Origin: Planctomycetaceae bacterium
GTDB taxonomy: Bacteria; Planctomycetota; Phycisphaerae; SM23-33
DNA: 64,000 nt
Assembly: GCA_039680605.1 (NCBI GenBank)
Contig: JBDKTA010000022.1
Coordinates: forward strand, 186,001 to 250,000
Direction: 5' to 3'
The notes under the pieces were generated by a model that was not told where the DNA came from, did not search any database, and saw only the letters and a list, made by a program, of their open reading frames with translations. A program made the translations under genes and the position numbers. Below, in pieces: positions 27,911 to 35,746 of the stretch (within the stretch, counting starts at the first letter, position 1; each line of letters starts with the position of its first letter).

Positions 27911-29401
27911 CTAGAACTGCTTGCGCTTTCGCGCCGGGGGGATGTCCAGCAGCTTGCGGTATTTCACCACCGTGCGGCGGGCGATGGTCAGGCCTTTCTC
28001 CGACAGCGCCGCGGCGAGTTGATCGTCATTGAGGGGGTTGGACTTGTCCTCGGCATCGATGACTTCCTTGAGCTTGACGCGGATGGCGTCCCAGGCGACG
28101 TCTTCGCCCTGGGAAGTGGTCTTGCCGCCGCTGAAGAACATCCGCAGCGGGAAGATCCCGCGCGGGGTCTGGACGTATTTGCCCGCCACGGCCCGGCTGA
28201 CGGTCGCCACATGCACGCCGACCTTGCCCGCCACGTCGGCCATCGGAAGGGGCTTGAGCGCCTCGGCGCCTTCGTCGAGGAAGTCGCGCTGGACCTTGAA
28301 GACTTCCTCGGTCACGCGCCGCACGGTATGGCGCCGCTGGGCGATGGCGCCGATGAGCCAGTGGGCGGACTGGATGTTCCGCTGCAGAAACTGCCGCGCC
28401 GCGCTTTCGGTCTGGCGGTTCTTGGCCATGCGCCGGTACGACCGCGAGACGCGCAGGTCGGGAAAGTTGCCGTCGTCCATATCGATAATCAGCTCGCCGT
28501 CCTGCCCCACCTCCACCGCCACGTCAGGGTGGATGCCCGGCGCCGACGACTGCCCCACCAGCGACCCCGGACGCGGGTTGAGGTGAGCAAGGTTCTCGAT
28601 GGCGGCCTTGATGTCCTCGACGCTGCGCCCGAGTCGCTTGGCGATCTGGGGCAGGTGGTTCATCTCGATGTCGCGCAGAAAATGCGTCACCAGTTCGGTC
28701 TCGAGCGAGACGTCGAGCCCGGCGGCCGCCTCGGCGGCAAGCTGCAGGCGCAGGCACTCGCTCAGGTCACGGGCGGCCACGCCCACCGGTTCGAGTTGCT
28801 GCACGAGCACCAGCCCCTGGCGCAGGGTCGTCAGCGGGACCGCCGGCTGGACCGCCGCGGCGATCTCCTCCAGCGGCGTGCGGAGATAACCGTCGGCGTC
28901 GACGTAGCTGATGATGAGTTCGCCGGCCGCTCGCACGTCGTCGCCGACTTCGACGAAGGCCCACTGGTCGAGCAGGTACTCGGCCAGCGACTGCCCCGGC
29001 GCAGGGGCGTTGGCCATGGCTTCCATTTTGGGGTCGCGATCGTCGCTGCTGGCCCGTCGCTGGGGTGAAAACTCGCTGGGCGAGAAGTCCGGCGAAAAGT
29101 CGCTGCCGTACTCCTCGGTCATGTCGTCGAGGCGGGTGAAGTCTTCGTTCTGCCCGTTGCCTTCCTTGACGACCAGCGGCTGTTCGCCGCGTTCGGTGGG
29201 CATCTCGTCGGGCGCCGGCGGGGCCTCGTCGTCGACGCCGGTGTCTTTCATCTCCAGCACCGGGTTGCGCTCGAGCTCCTGGTCGATGCGCTCCTGGAGC
29301 TCCATCATCGGAAGCTGCAGGATCTCCATCGCCTGGATGATCCGCGGCGAGAGCTTCATCCGCTGCTCCAGCCGCGCGTGTTGTGATACGTCGAGCCTCA
29401 T
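27911..29401 (-). CDS. rpoN: RNA polymerase sigma-54 factor
   Basis: 496 residues, normal length. The N-terminal activator-interaction region (QRMKLSPRIIQAMEILQLP) is followed by an acidic linker, the core-binding region, the helix-turn-helix and the RpoN box ARRTVVKYRKLLDIP that reads the -24 element. AAGG lies five bases before the ATG. It directs promoters that need enhancer-binding ATPases; no such activator gene is in the window. Confidence 0.96.
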   Translation of the reverse strand: MRLDVSQHARLEQRMKLSPRIIQAMEILQLPMMELQERIDQELERNPVLEMKDTGVDDEAPPAPDEMPTERGEQPLVVKEGNGQNEDFTRLDDMTEEYGSDFSPDFSPSEFSPQRRASSDDRDPKMEAMANAPAPGQSLAEYLLDQWAFVEVGDDVRAAGELIISYVDADGYLRTPLEEIAAAVQPAVPLTTLRQGLVLVQQLEPVGVAARDLSECLRLQLAAEAAAGLDVSLETELVTHFLRDIEMNHLPQIAKRLGRSVEDIKAAIENLAHLNPRPGSLVGQSSAPGIHPDVAVEVGQDGELIIDMDDGNFPDLRVSRSYRRMAKNRQTESAARQFLQRNIQSAHWLIGAIAQRRHTVRRVTEEVFKVQRDFLDEGAEALKPLPMADVAGKVGVHVATVSRAVAGKYVQTPRGIFPLRMFFSGGKTTSQGEDVAWDAIRVKLKEVIDAEDKSNPLNDDQLAAALSEKGLTIARRTVVKYRKLLDIPPARKRKQF

Positions 29402-29443
29402 CTCTACCTTATTCTACACGACCCCCGCCCCCGGGCAAGCCAC

Positions 29444-29520
29444 GGGGCACAGCCTTTCCAGGCTGTGGGCGGGCGGCGGTGTCCGTATTGGCGTTTCACA
29501 GGCTGGAAAGCCTGTGCCAC
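29444..29520. repeat. Inverted pair of CACAGGCTGGAAAGCCTGTG repeats
   Basis: Copies at 29444-29467 and 29497-29520 in opposite orientation, upstream of both rpoN and the divergent membrane-protein operon. The same family occurs at 49522-49580 and 62943-63039. Confidence 0.85.
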
Positions 29521-29619
29521 CTACGATATCGGCCCCGCGCGGCCGGCGATTGAGCAGCGCCTTGCAAGCGCCGCGGCGGCGCGATAGGGTTAGTATTCAG
29601 CTTGGGGAGCCTATTGCCC

Positions 29620-30615
29620 ATGCATCCACAACCGGTCCCACGCCTGCCTCTTGAGCGACGAATCGCGATGCTGGTTCTGGCCTGCGCCGCCGGGGCCGGC
29701 GCGGGGCACGTCTTCGGATACGCCGGCGAAACGGTCCTGGAGAATTACAACCGGACCTTGGCCGCCGTCGGTTCCCTCTCGGGAATCATCAGTGGCATTG
29801 TGGCAGCCATCGGCTGGCACTGGGCGATGATCGTGGCGCTGCCGACGCGGCAGAAGTTCGGCTTCCTCGGGCGCGGCGTGCTGTGGGGGATGCTGGCGGG
29901 GGTCGTATCGGCCGCGGCGGTGTTCGTCTCGGTCGCCATCGCCGGGGGTGTTGGCGTTTCTCTGCTGCTGCGCCGGTTCGCGGGCTTTGGCCTGCGGTAC
30001 GGCGTCTTTGCCGGGGCGTTCATGGGGCTGTATTGCGCGGCGGCGTACCTGGTGCTTGCCGGCCGCCGCGGCGACGCCCGCACGCCCGCCGTCAGCGAAT
30101 GGGATCATTTCCACAACTTCCTGCCGGCGTTACGGCACCCGCTCAACGCGCTGCTGATTCTCCTGTTGTGCGCGGGCGGCCTGGTGGCGGGTTTTCTGGC
30201 AGCGTTCTTTCTCGGCATTGATGACTGGACGCGCATGTATCTGCCGCTGGGGTTCATCAGCGCGGTCATCTGGATACGCCTGGTGCTGGTCGGGCGCCTG
30301 CGCATGCCGCGGCGACAGTTGCTGCGCACGTTCTGGCGTTTCATGGCCGCGGCCGTCGCCTGGGGGGCGGTCGTCATGCCCAGCCTGTTCATCTTCGTCC
30401 TGGTCACCGGCGAGGTCTACCCGCGCCCGACGTACGACCCGCTGAGCCTCTACCTCAAGACCAGCATCGCCACCGTCGCCGCCATCGGCGCCGCCTGCGG
30501 CCTCCTGGCGGGGTTGGTCTCGCTGGCTTTCAACCTTCTCAGCGCCGGGCGATGGAACGCCCGCCCGGGACAGAAAGATCTTACTGCAATCCAGAAGGAA
30601 CACTCGCATGAATGA
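29620..30615 (+). CDS. Multi-pass membrane protein, unknown
   Basis: 331 residues with about nine hydrophobic helices. The ATG at 29620 has GGGGAG ten bases upstream; a TTG at 29602 is the alternative. Several glycine-rich helices (SLSGIISGIVAAIGWHW, GLVAGFLAAFFLGI) but no transporter motif I know. The stop overlaps the next start (30608-30615), so this is the first gene of a coupled four-gene operon ending in a radical SAM enzyme. Confidence 0.7.
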   Translation: MHPQPVPRLPLERRIAMLVLACAAGAGAGHVFGYAGETVLENYNRTLAAVGSLSGIISGIVAAIGWHWAMIVALPTRQKFGFLGRGVLWGMLAGVVSAAAVFVSVAIAGGVGVSLLLRRFAGFGLRYGVFAGAFMGLYCAAAYLVLAGRRGDARTPAVSEWDHFHNFLPALRHPLNALLILLLCAGGLVAGFLAAFFLGIDDWTRMYLPLGFISAVIWIRLVLVGRLRMPRRQLLRTFWRFMAAAVAWGAVVMPSLFIFVLVTGEVYPRPTYDPLSLYLKTSIATVAAIGAACGLLAGLVSLAFNLLSAGRWNARPGQKDLTAIQKEHSHE

Positions 30616-31108
30616 CCCGGCCATAGTCCGTCGCCGCCGACGGCTGGCATTCGCCATTACCGCCGGTAGCATTCTTATCGGGGGCGCGTGCGGCTATCTT
30701 GGCGGTGTGGCCGTGGGGTCCGGCTATGGCTACTTTGAGGTCATCGCACTGTTGCCCGTGGCATGGGGCGTCTTGTGTGGCGCGATAGGCGGGCTGGCGG
30801 CGGGCTTGTTCTGGTGCCGGTTAATGATTCATAGCCGGCTGGCCCGTACAAACTACGTAAGCTTTGGCTTTGTTTTTCTGGGCATTGGTCTGGGCCTGGT
30901 CGCAGGGTGTGGTGCAACAGTGATCCTCCATCTTGGCCTTCTTCCGCTCTACGACGATCCGTCGCAAATGATTCTGTCCGTGATGGTCGGCGGGCTGTTC
31001 TTCGGCACGCCAGCCGGACTGGGCTATGGCCTGATCGCATCGCTGCTGTGCTTCATCGGCGTCGACAGGATCCGACCATCTGCCCAAGAGGAGGCTGATC
31101 GTGCATAG
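30608..31108 (+). CDS. Four-helix membrane protein, unknown
   Basis: 166 residues. AAGGA before the ATG; overlaps the upstream gene by eight bases. Helices: LAFAITAGSILIGGACGYLGG, VIALLPVAWGVLCGAIGGLA, FVFLGIGLGLVAGCGATVIL, and VGGLFFGTPAGLGYGLIASL. The spaced Gly-x-x-Gly pattern and length resemble the next protein, so the two are probably diverged duplicates. Lower GC than neighbours. Confidence 0.7.
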   Translation: MNDPAIVRRRRRLAFAITAGSILIGGACGYLGGVAVGSGYGYFEVIALLPVAWGVLCGAIGGLAAGLFWCRLMIHSRLARTNYVSFGFVFLGIGLGLVAGCGATVILHLGLLPLYDDPSQMILSVMVGGLFFGTPAGLGYGLIASLLCFIGVDRIRPSAQEEADRA

Positions 31109-31559
31109 AACCATGCAGGTAGTGCTTAGCATGGGAGTAATCATTGCCGGTGGGTTTGTCGGAGAATTCTTCGGCGGTTTGGCCGCGTGGGCTTACATTC
31201 CGGTCGGCAGGACAACTGCAGAAGGTAATGTCGCCTACACATTCTGCGCTGACCTGGGCCAAGCAGGGGGCTTGGCGGCTGGTGTCTTCTGGTCCTGGTG
31301 TGTGATCTGGCGGAAGCTTCCGCCTTGTAGGACCCGAGCAGGGCGAGGAGGCCTATATGGCGTCTATGCCGGCATCATAGCCACATTGATCCTGCATCTG
31401 CCGTTGATGATTGCTTTCTGGAGCGAAGTCTGGGGATTCATCCTCTTCATTCCTATTGGCATGGTGGTCGGTGCAATCGTCGGATTGATCTGTGGCTCCA
31501 TATGCCAATACTCACTTCGCGCGGCCGCCCCCGATGCCGCCAAAGACTCCTCGCCATGA
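31101..31559 (+). CDS. Four-helix membrane protein, paralogue-like
   Basis: 152 residues from a GTG at 31101, with GAGGAGG ahead of it and an eight-base overlap with the previous gene. Helix pattern GVIIAGGFVGEFFGGLAAW, LGQAGGLAAGVFWSWCVIW, YGVYAGIIATLILHLPLMI and FILFIPIGMVVGAIVGLI matches the preceding protein. Its stop overlaps the radical SAM start (ATGA). Function unknown. Confidence 0.7.
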   Translation: MHRTMQVVLSMGVIIAGGFVGEFFGGLAAWAYIPVGRTTAEGNVAYTFCADLGQAGGLAAGVFWSWCVIWRKLPPCRTRAGRGGLYGVYAGIIATLILHLPLMIAFWSEVWGFILFIPIGMVVGAIVGLICGSICQYSLRAAAPDAAKDSSP

Positions 31560-32737
31560 GACTTCTTCACCTTCCCATCGTCGCCCGCGCGTTTGGCCGG
31601 ATGATCGGCAAGGTGCCGGCCGGGCACTTGTGGTATCTGCTGCGGCAGATGCGGTTCGAGAAGCCGCATCGCTTTGGTGGACAGGTGCGGTTCAACACGT
31701 TCTTTCCGCCGTATCCGTCGGCCGCGTTCGATCGGTTCTGCAACGCGGTCGTCGGGCGGCGCCGCGTGCCGTTCTCGACCTACGTCGCCGTCACGGGCCG
31801 CTGCCCCTTTGCCTGCGAGCACTGCAGCTACGCCCGCCGCGAGGCGACAGACATGCCGGCCGACCTGCTGCTGGACGTCGTGCGGCAGGTGAAAGAACTC
31901 GGCACATGCACGATCGGCTTCACCGGCGGCGAGCCGCTGTTGCACGAAGGGCTCGAGGCCGCCGTGGCGGCGGCGGGGCCGGAAATGAGCCCCATCATTT
32001 TCACCACCGGCGCGGGGCTCGATATTGCTTGCGCCCGCAGGCTCGCCCGGGCGGGCGCCGCGTGCGTGACGGTGGGCATCGAGTCGGCCGACGTAGCGGC
32101 CCACGATGCCGCCCGCAAGAGCGCCGGCTCGTTTGAACAGGCCCGCGCCGCCGTCGCGGCAGGCAATGCAGCGGGCCTGTACATGGCGGTCTCGACCACT
32201 GCCCTGCGCGGGCGCATCGCCTCAGGTGAACTGGAACGCATGTACGCTCTGGCGGCTGACTGGGGCGCGCGGGAGTTTCGCGTGCTGGCGCCGGTGGCTA
32301 CCGGCGGCATCACCGGATGTGCGGCCGCCATGCTCGGGGCGAACGAACTGGCGTATCTGAGGGACTTTCATCGCCGCTGCAATCGGCGCCGCGGGGGGCC
32401 TGTCGTGGCGTCATTCGCGCACCTGGAAAGCGACGAGATGTTCGGCTGCGGGGCGGGGTATCATCACCTTTTTATCGACGCGGCAGGCAACGTCTGCCCC
32501 TGCGACCTGACGCCGCTGAGCTTCGGGAACATCCACGAGCAGCCGCTGGCGGAGATCTGGACTCAGATGGCCGAGTACTTTCCCCGCCCGCGCTGCGGGT
32601 GCCTGATGGGCAAGATCGGCGGCGACATCAACGCCGGTGCGCCGTTGCCGATCCCGCCCCAACAGAGCCGCCAGATGATTCCTCCACCGGCCGACGAGCC
32701 CCTGCCCGGCGGATACCAGCGGCTGCTGCGACCGTAG
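31556..32737 (+). CDS. Radical SAM enzyme with SPASM-like C-terminus
   Basis: 393 residues; start overlaps the upstream stop. The [4Fe-4S] motif CPFACEHCSY (Cx3Cx2C) is followed by GFTGGEPLLHEG, the typical GGEP motif. The C-terminal part has extra cysteines (EMFGCGAGYHHLFIDAAG, NVCPCDLTPLSFGN, RCGCLMG) as in SPASM/twitch domains that carry auxiliary clusters. These enzymes often modify peptides or cofactors. No precursor peptide is evident. The convergent UbiA-type and methyltransferase genes suggest a lipid or quinone-like cofactor as another option. Confidence 0.82.
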   Translation: MRLLHLPIVARAFGRMIGKVPAGHLWYLLRQMRFEKPHRFGGQVRFNTFFPPYPSAAFDRFCNAVVGRRRVPFSTYVAVTGRCPFACEHCSYARREATDMPADLLLDVVRQVKELGTCTIGFTGGEPLLHEGLEAAVAAAGPEMSPIIFTTGAGLDIACARRLARAGAACVTVGIESADVAAHDAARKSAGSFEQARAAVAAGNAAGLYMAVSTTALRGRIASGELERMYALAADWGAREFRVLAPVATGGITGCAAAMLGANELAYLRDFHRRCNRRRGGPVVASFAHLESDEMFGCGAGYHHLFIDAAGNVCPCDLTPLSFGNIHEQPLAEIWTQMAEYFPRPRCGCLMGKIGGDINAGAPLPIPPQQSRQMIPPPADEPLPGGYQRLLRP

Positions 32738-32747
32738 CACGCCCATA

Positions 32748-32833
32748 TGGAGTGCGGCAGCCCTAGCTGCCGCTTTGGCAGTTTCCCGCCGTCGAACAAC
32801 TTCTAAAGCGGCAGCTAAGGCTGCCGCACTCCA
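32748..32833. terminator. 29-bp inverted repeat between convergent genes
   Basis: Left arm 32748-32776 (TGGAGTGCGGCAGCC...) and right arm 32805-32833 are reverse complements with a single mismatch and a 28-base loop. It sits between the radical SAM stop and the UbiA-type gene stop, well placed for bidirectional termination, but it lacks a T-tract. The sequence type looks like a dispersed repeat. Confidence 0.6.
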
Positions 32834-32836
32834 TAA

Positions 32837-33669
32837 TCAAAACCCCAGCACGAGAATGTCGGCCGTCGCGGCAATGCCCACCAGCACGCACTCGACGTAG
32901 ATCAGTCGCAGGCCCCACTTGAGCCCGACCGTGCCGGCCATGGCCGCCGCGGCCATCGCCAGCAGCGCCGTGTAGAAATACACCCACCCGCAACCGAGCC
33001 ACGCCGGGGCCGCCAGCATCGCGGCGCCACACCAGAGGATAATCGCCCCGACGCGCTGCCAGCGCTGCGGCTGGCGCTGAAGCGCCGACGGCCGCGGCGC
33101 GACAGCCTGGTCGCCTGCGGCGTCGCGAAGGTCCTTGAGGATCTGGTACCCCAGCGCCGTCAGGAAGAACCATCCGGCAAAAGCCGCCAGCGCCCACCGC
33201 CGCGGACCCGTCCACTCCCCCGCCTGCGCAACCGCCAGCGGATAGATGCTCACCGCCAGGGCGGCCACCACGAACGGTTTGACCACCCCCAGACGCTTGG
33301 ACAGCAGGTTGTATCCCGCCAGCACCACTGCCACGCCGGCCAGCACCGCCATGAACGCCGGACGGGCCCACGCGGCCGCCATCCCCGAAGACGCCAGCAG
33401 CACCCGCATAGCAGCGCCCCCTCGCGCCGCCTCACCCGCCCGGCCGCCAGGGGACGACGCGGGTTGTTGATCCGGTCGGCCGCCACGTCGCACACGTCGT
33501 TCATCACGTGCCCGAACGCGATCAGCAGCGCCAGCGCCACCGTCGAGGCCGACGCCGAAGCCCACTGCGCGCCCAGCGAACCGCCCATCACGTAGACCAG
33601 CGTCAGCAGATACGTCAGCGACAGCGGCAGGGCGTAATACAGGCGGCACAGGCGAATGAAATCTAGCAT
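32837..33669 (-). pseudogene. UbiA-family prenyltransferase, one-base frameshift
   Basis: The N-terminal half from ATG 33669 (MLDFIRLCRLYYALPLSLTY) contains the first Asp-rich motif NDVCDVAADRINNPRRPLAAG. The second half continues in another frame with LAGYNLLSKRLG and the second motif LKDLRDAAGD. The switch falls at a five-G run (33417-33421 on the plus strand). One extra G would restore a single 277-residue, roughly nine-helix protein. UbiA enzymes attach isoprenoid chains to aromatic or other acceptors. The start overlaps the methyltransferase stop, so the two are coupled. A sequencing error is as likely as true decay. Confidence 0.75.
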
Positions 33670-34490
33670 GGCCGCACCCCCACCGCCGCCAGGTACCGGT
33701 GCGTGAACGCCACGCCCTCGCCGCCGGCCCGCTCGTCCATCACCTCCGCAAAGCGGGCGAAGATCGCCTCGCGATCGGCGTCCGTCGCCGCGAACTCGAA
33801 CCCCGCCGCCGCCCCGGTGGCCGTGAGCCGCGCGAGCGCCGCCGCGCCGTCGGACACCTGGTACGTGCGGCTGCCCTTCCACGCCGCAACCACCCGCAGG
33901 CCCGACAGGCGCATCGCCGCCCGCAGCGATAGTGGACCGCTCAGGAACCGCACCCGCGCCGCGTGCGCCAGGGCCTGGGGTTTCTCGGCGAAGACTTTGC
34001 AGGCGGCTGCCAGCACGCCCGCCAGCGAAAACAACGAATTGTCGATGATCCCGACGCGCCCGCCGCCGGCCAGCACGCGGGCGATCTGTCGCAGCACCGC
34101 GCGCGGGCGGCTGTACCCCAGCGCCCAGCCGCAGGTGACCACATCGAAGCTCCCGCCCTTGCACGCGCGGAGATATTCCAGCGCGTCGGCCTGGACAAAG
34201 TCGCACGCATGGCCGTGCGCGGCGCGGGCAGCCGCGAGCATGCCGTCGGAGGCATCGATCCCGACGGCCCGCGCGCCGCTTCGCCGCGCGAGTTCGCCGG
34301 TGATAAACCCCGTCCCGCAGGCCAGATCGAGACACCGCGAGCCGGAAGGCACCTTCAGCCGCTCGAGCATCTCCAGCGACAGGTCCCGCATGTGCGTGGT
34401 CCACGCCTGGTCATACCCGCCGGCGATGCGGTCATAACTGCGTCGCACGAGAACGCTGGTTTCGCAGGAAGGCTTGAGATAGAGATGCAT
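33663..34490 (-). CDS. Class I SAM-dependent methyltransferase (UbiE/MenG-like)
   Basis: About 275 residues from ATG 34490; an upstream in-frame ATG at 34544 is possible. Motif I CLDLACGTGFITGELA, motif II GIDASDGMLAAAR and the FDVVTCGWALGYSRP post-motif are intact. The helix RRSYDRIAGGYDQAW near the N-terminus resembles the quinone C-methyltransferase group. The next gene is a UbiA-type prenyltransferase with overlapping start, which suggests joint action on one prenylated or polar-lipid product. Substrate unknown. Confidence 0.8.
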   Translation of the reverse strand: MHLYLKPSCETSVLVRRSYDRIAGGYDQAWTTHMRDLSLEMLERLKVPSGSRCLDLACGTGFITGELARRSGARAVGIDASDGMLAAARAAHGHACDFVQADALEYLRACKGGSFDVVTCGWALGYSRPRAVLRQIARVLAGGGRVGIIDNSLFSLAGVLAAACKVFAEKPQALAHAARVRFLSGPLSLRAAMRLSGLRVVAAWKGSRTYQVSDGAAALARLTATGAAAGFEFAATDADREAIFARFAEVMDERAGGEGVAFTHRYLAAVGVRPC

Positions 34491-34688
34491 CACCCGCCAC
34501 CCCAGAGCCAACCAGTGCCGTGAAGATTTTCCCTCGGAAGCCATTGCGGACGATCCCGTTGCAGGAGCATTTGACACAGTGATCATACCCGATGCGGACA
34601 CGGGCTTCCAGTTCCAGACACACACCACCACGTTGTGCTGGCACCCCCATTACGCCGGGTGCCATCGCCATGGCACCCAGAGCCGAGG

Positions 34689-35288
34689 CTACTTCACATC
34701 GCGGCGTTCGGTGAGGGCGTCAGAAAGGATGGAGCGGCTGGAGTATTCGATCTGTCCGCCGGCGGGCAGGCCTCGGGCGAGGCGCGTGAGCTTGACGCCC
34801 GTCGGCGTGAGTTGGTCGATGATGTGCAGCGCGGTGGCGTCGCCGGTGACGGTGGGATTGGTCGCCAGGATCACCTCTCGCACGCCGCCGGCCTTGACGC
34901 GCTCGATCAGCGGGGCGATGGTCAGGTCCTCGGGCTCCATGCCCTCCAGCGGGGCGATCTGGCCCATGAGCACGTGATACACGCCACGGTACGCGCCGGT
35001 TGACTCGATGCTCAGCAGGTCCTTGGGCTGCTCGACGACGCAGATGGTCGAGGCGTCGCGCGAGGGATCGTCGCAGACGCTGCAGAGCTCGCCCTCGGCC
35101 AGGTTGAAGCAGCGACCGCACGGGCGGATCTTCGTCTTGACGTCGCGAATGGCGTCGGCCAGCGCCAGCGCCTCGGCGTCGTCGGCCTTGAGCAGATGAA
35201 ACGCCAACCGCTCAGCCGACCGTGCGCCGATGCCGGGCAGATTGCCCAGCAGTTCAATCAACTTCGCGATGGTTTCACTGTATGCCAT
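34689..35288 (-). CDS. recR: Recombination mediator RecR
   Basis: 199 residues, standard size. It works with RecF/RecO to load RecA at gaps. The helix-hairpin-helix LGNLPGIGARSAERLAFHLL, the four-cysteine zinc finger (CGRCFNLAEGELCSVC) and a Toprim domain (VVEQPKDLLSIESTG) are present. It is last in the dnaX-ybaB-recR run, a gene order conserved in many bacteria. Start placed at MAYSETIAKLIELLG. Confidence 0.95.
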   Translation of the reverse strand: MAYSETIAKLIELLGNLPGIGARSAERLAFHLLKADDAEALALADAIRDVKTKIRPCGRCFNLAEGELCSVCDDPSRDASTICVVEQPKDLLSIESTGAYRGVYHVLMGQIAPLEGMEPEDLTIAPLIERVKAGGVREVILATNPTVTGDATALHIIDQLTPTGVKLTRLARGLPAGGQIEYSSRSILSDALTERRDVK

Positions 35289-35303
35289 GTCGGGAACCGG
35301 AAA

Positions 35304-35378
35304 GTTAGCGGTCGAGCTTGCTCGACGCGTGTTGCAGCGGTCCGCTGCCAAACGCGCGGAGCAAGCTCCGCCGCTAAC
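35304..35378. repeat. Two inverted GTTAGCGG...GAGCTTGCTC palindromes
   Basis: 35304-35329 (GTTAGCGGTCGAGCTTGCTC) and 35353-35378 (ending GCTCCGCCGCTAAC) face each other between ybaB and recR. The family also occurs at 1867-1893 and 17670-17695. Confidence 0.75.
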
Positions 35379-35389
35379 GGTTGATGCTC

Positions 35390-35719
35390 CTACCCCAACA
35401 TCCCTTCCATGCCGGGAGGCAGGCCCATGTCGGTGGCCAGCTTCTTCATGACTTCGGCGGCGTACGTGACGGCCTTGTTCTGCGCGGCGCTGACAGCCGC
35501 CTTGACCAGATCTTCCAGCAGCGCCGCGTCGCCCTCGGCGAGTGCCTTGGGATCTATCCTGATGTCGATCAGCGCCCCGCGGCCATTGACCGTGGCCGAC
35601 ACCGCATCGCCGCCGGCCGAGGCGGAATGCTGCGACGCCTCGATCTGCGCCTGGACCTCAGGCAGCTTGCTCTTCATCTCCTGAGCCATCTTCATCATCT
35701 TGCCAAGGTTGCCGAACAT
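35390..35719 (-). CDS. ybaB: YbaB/EbfC nucleoid-associated protein
   Basis: 109 residues. Small dimeric DNA-binding protein. GGAG lies six bases before the ATG. Typical features are the MFGNLGKMMKMAQEMKSK start, the GRGALIDIRIDPKALAEGD strand region and a C-terminal helix (VMKKLATDMGLPPGMEGML). Located between dnaX and recR as in many genomes. Confidence 0.93.
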   Translation of the reverse strand: MFGNLGKMMKMAQEMKSKLPEVQAQIEASQHSASAGGDAVSATVNGRGALIDIRIDPKALAEGDAALLEDLVKAAVSAAQNKAVTYAAEVMKKLATDMGLPPGMEGMLG

Positions 35720-35746
35720 GTTTGTCTCCAGGTCTGGCGTGCAGTT

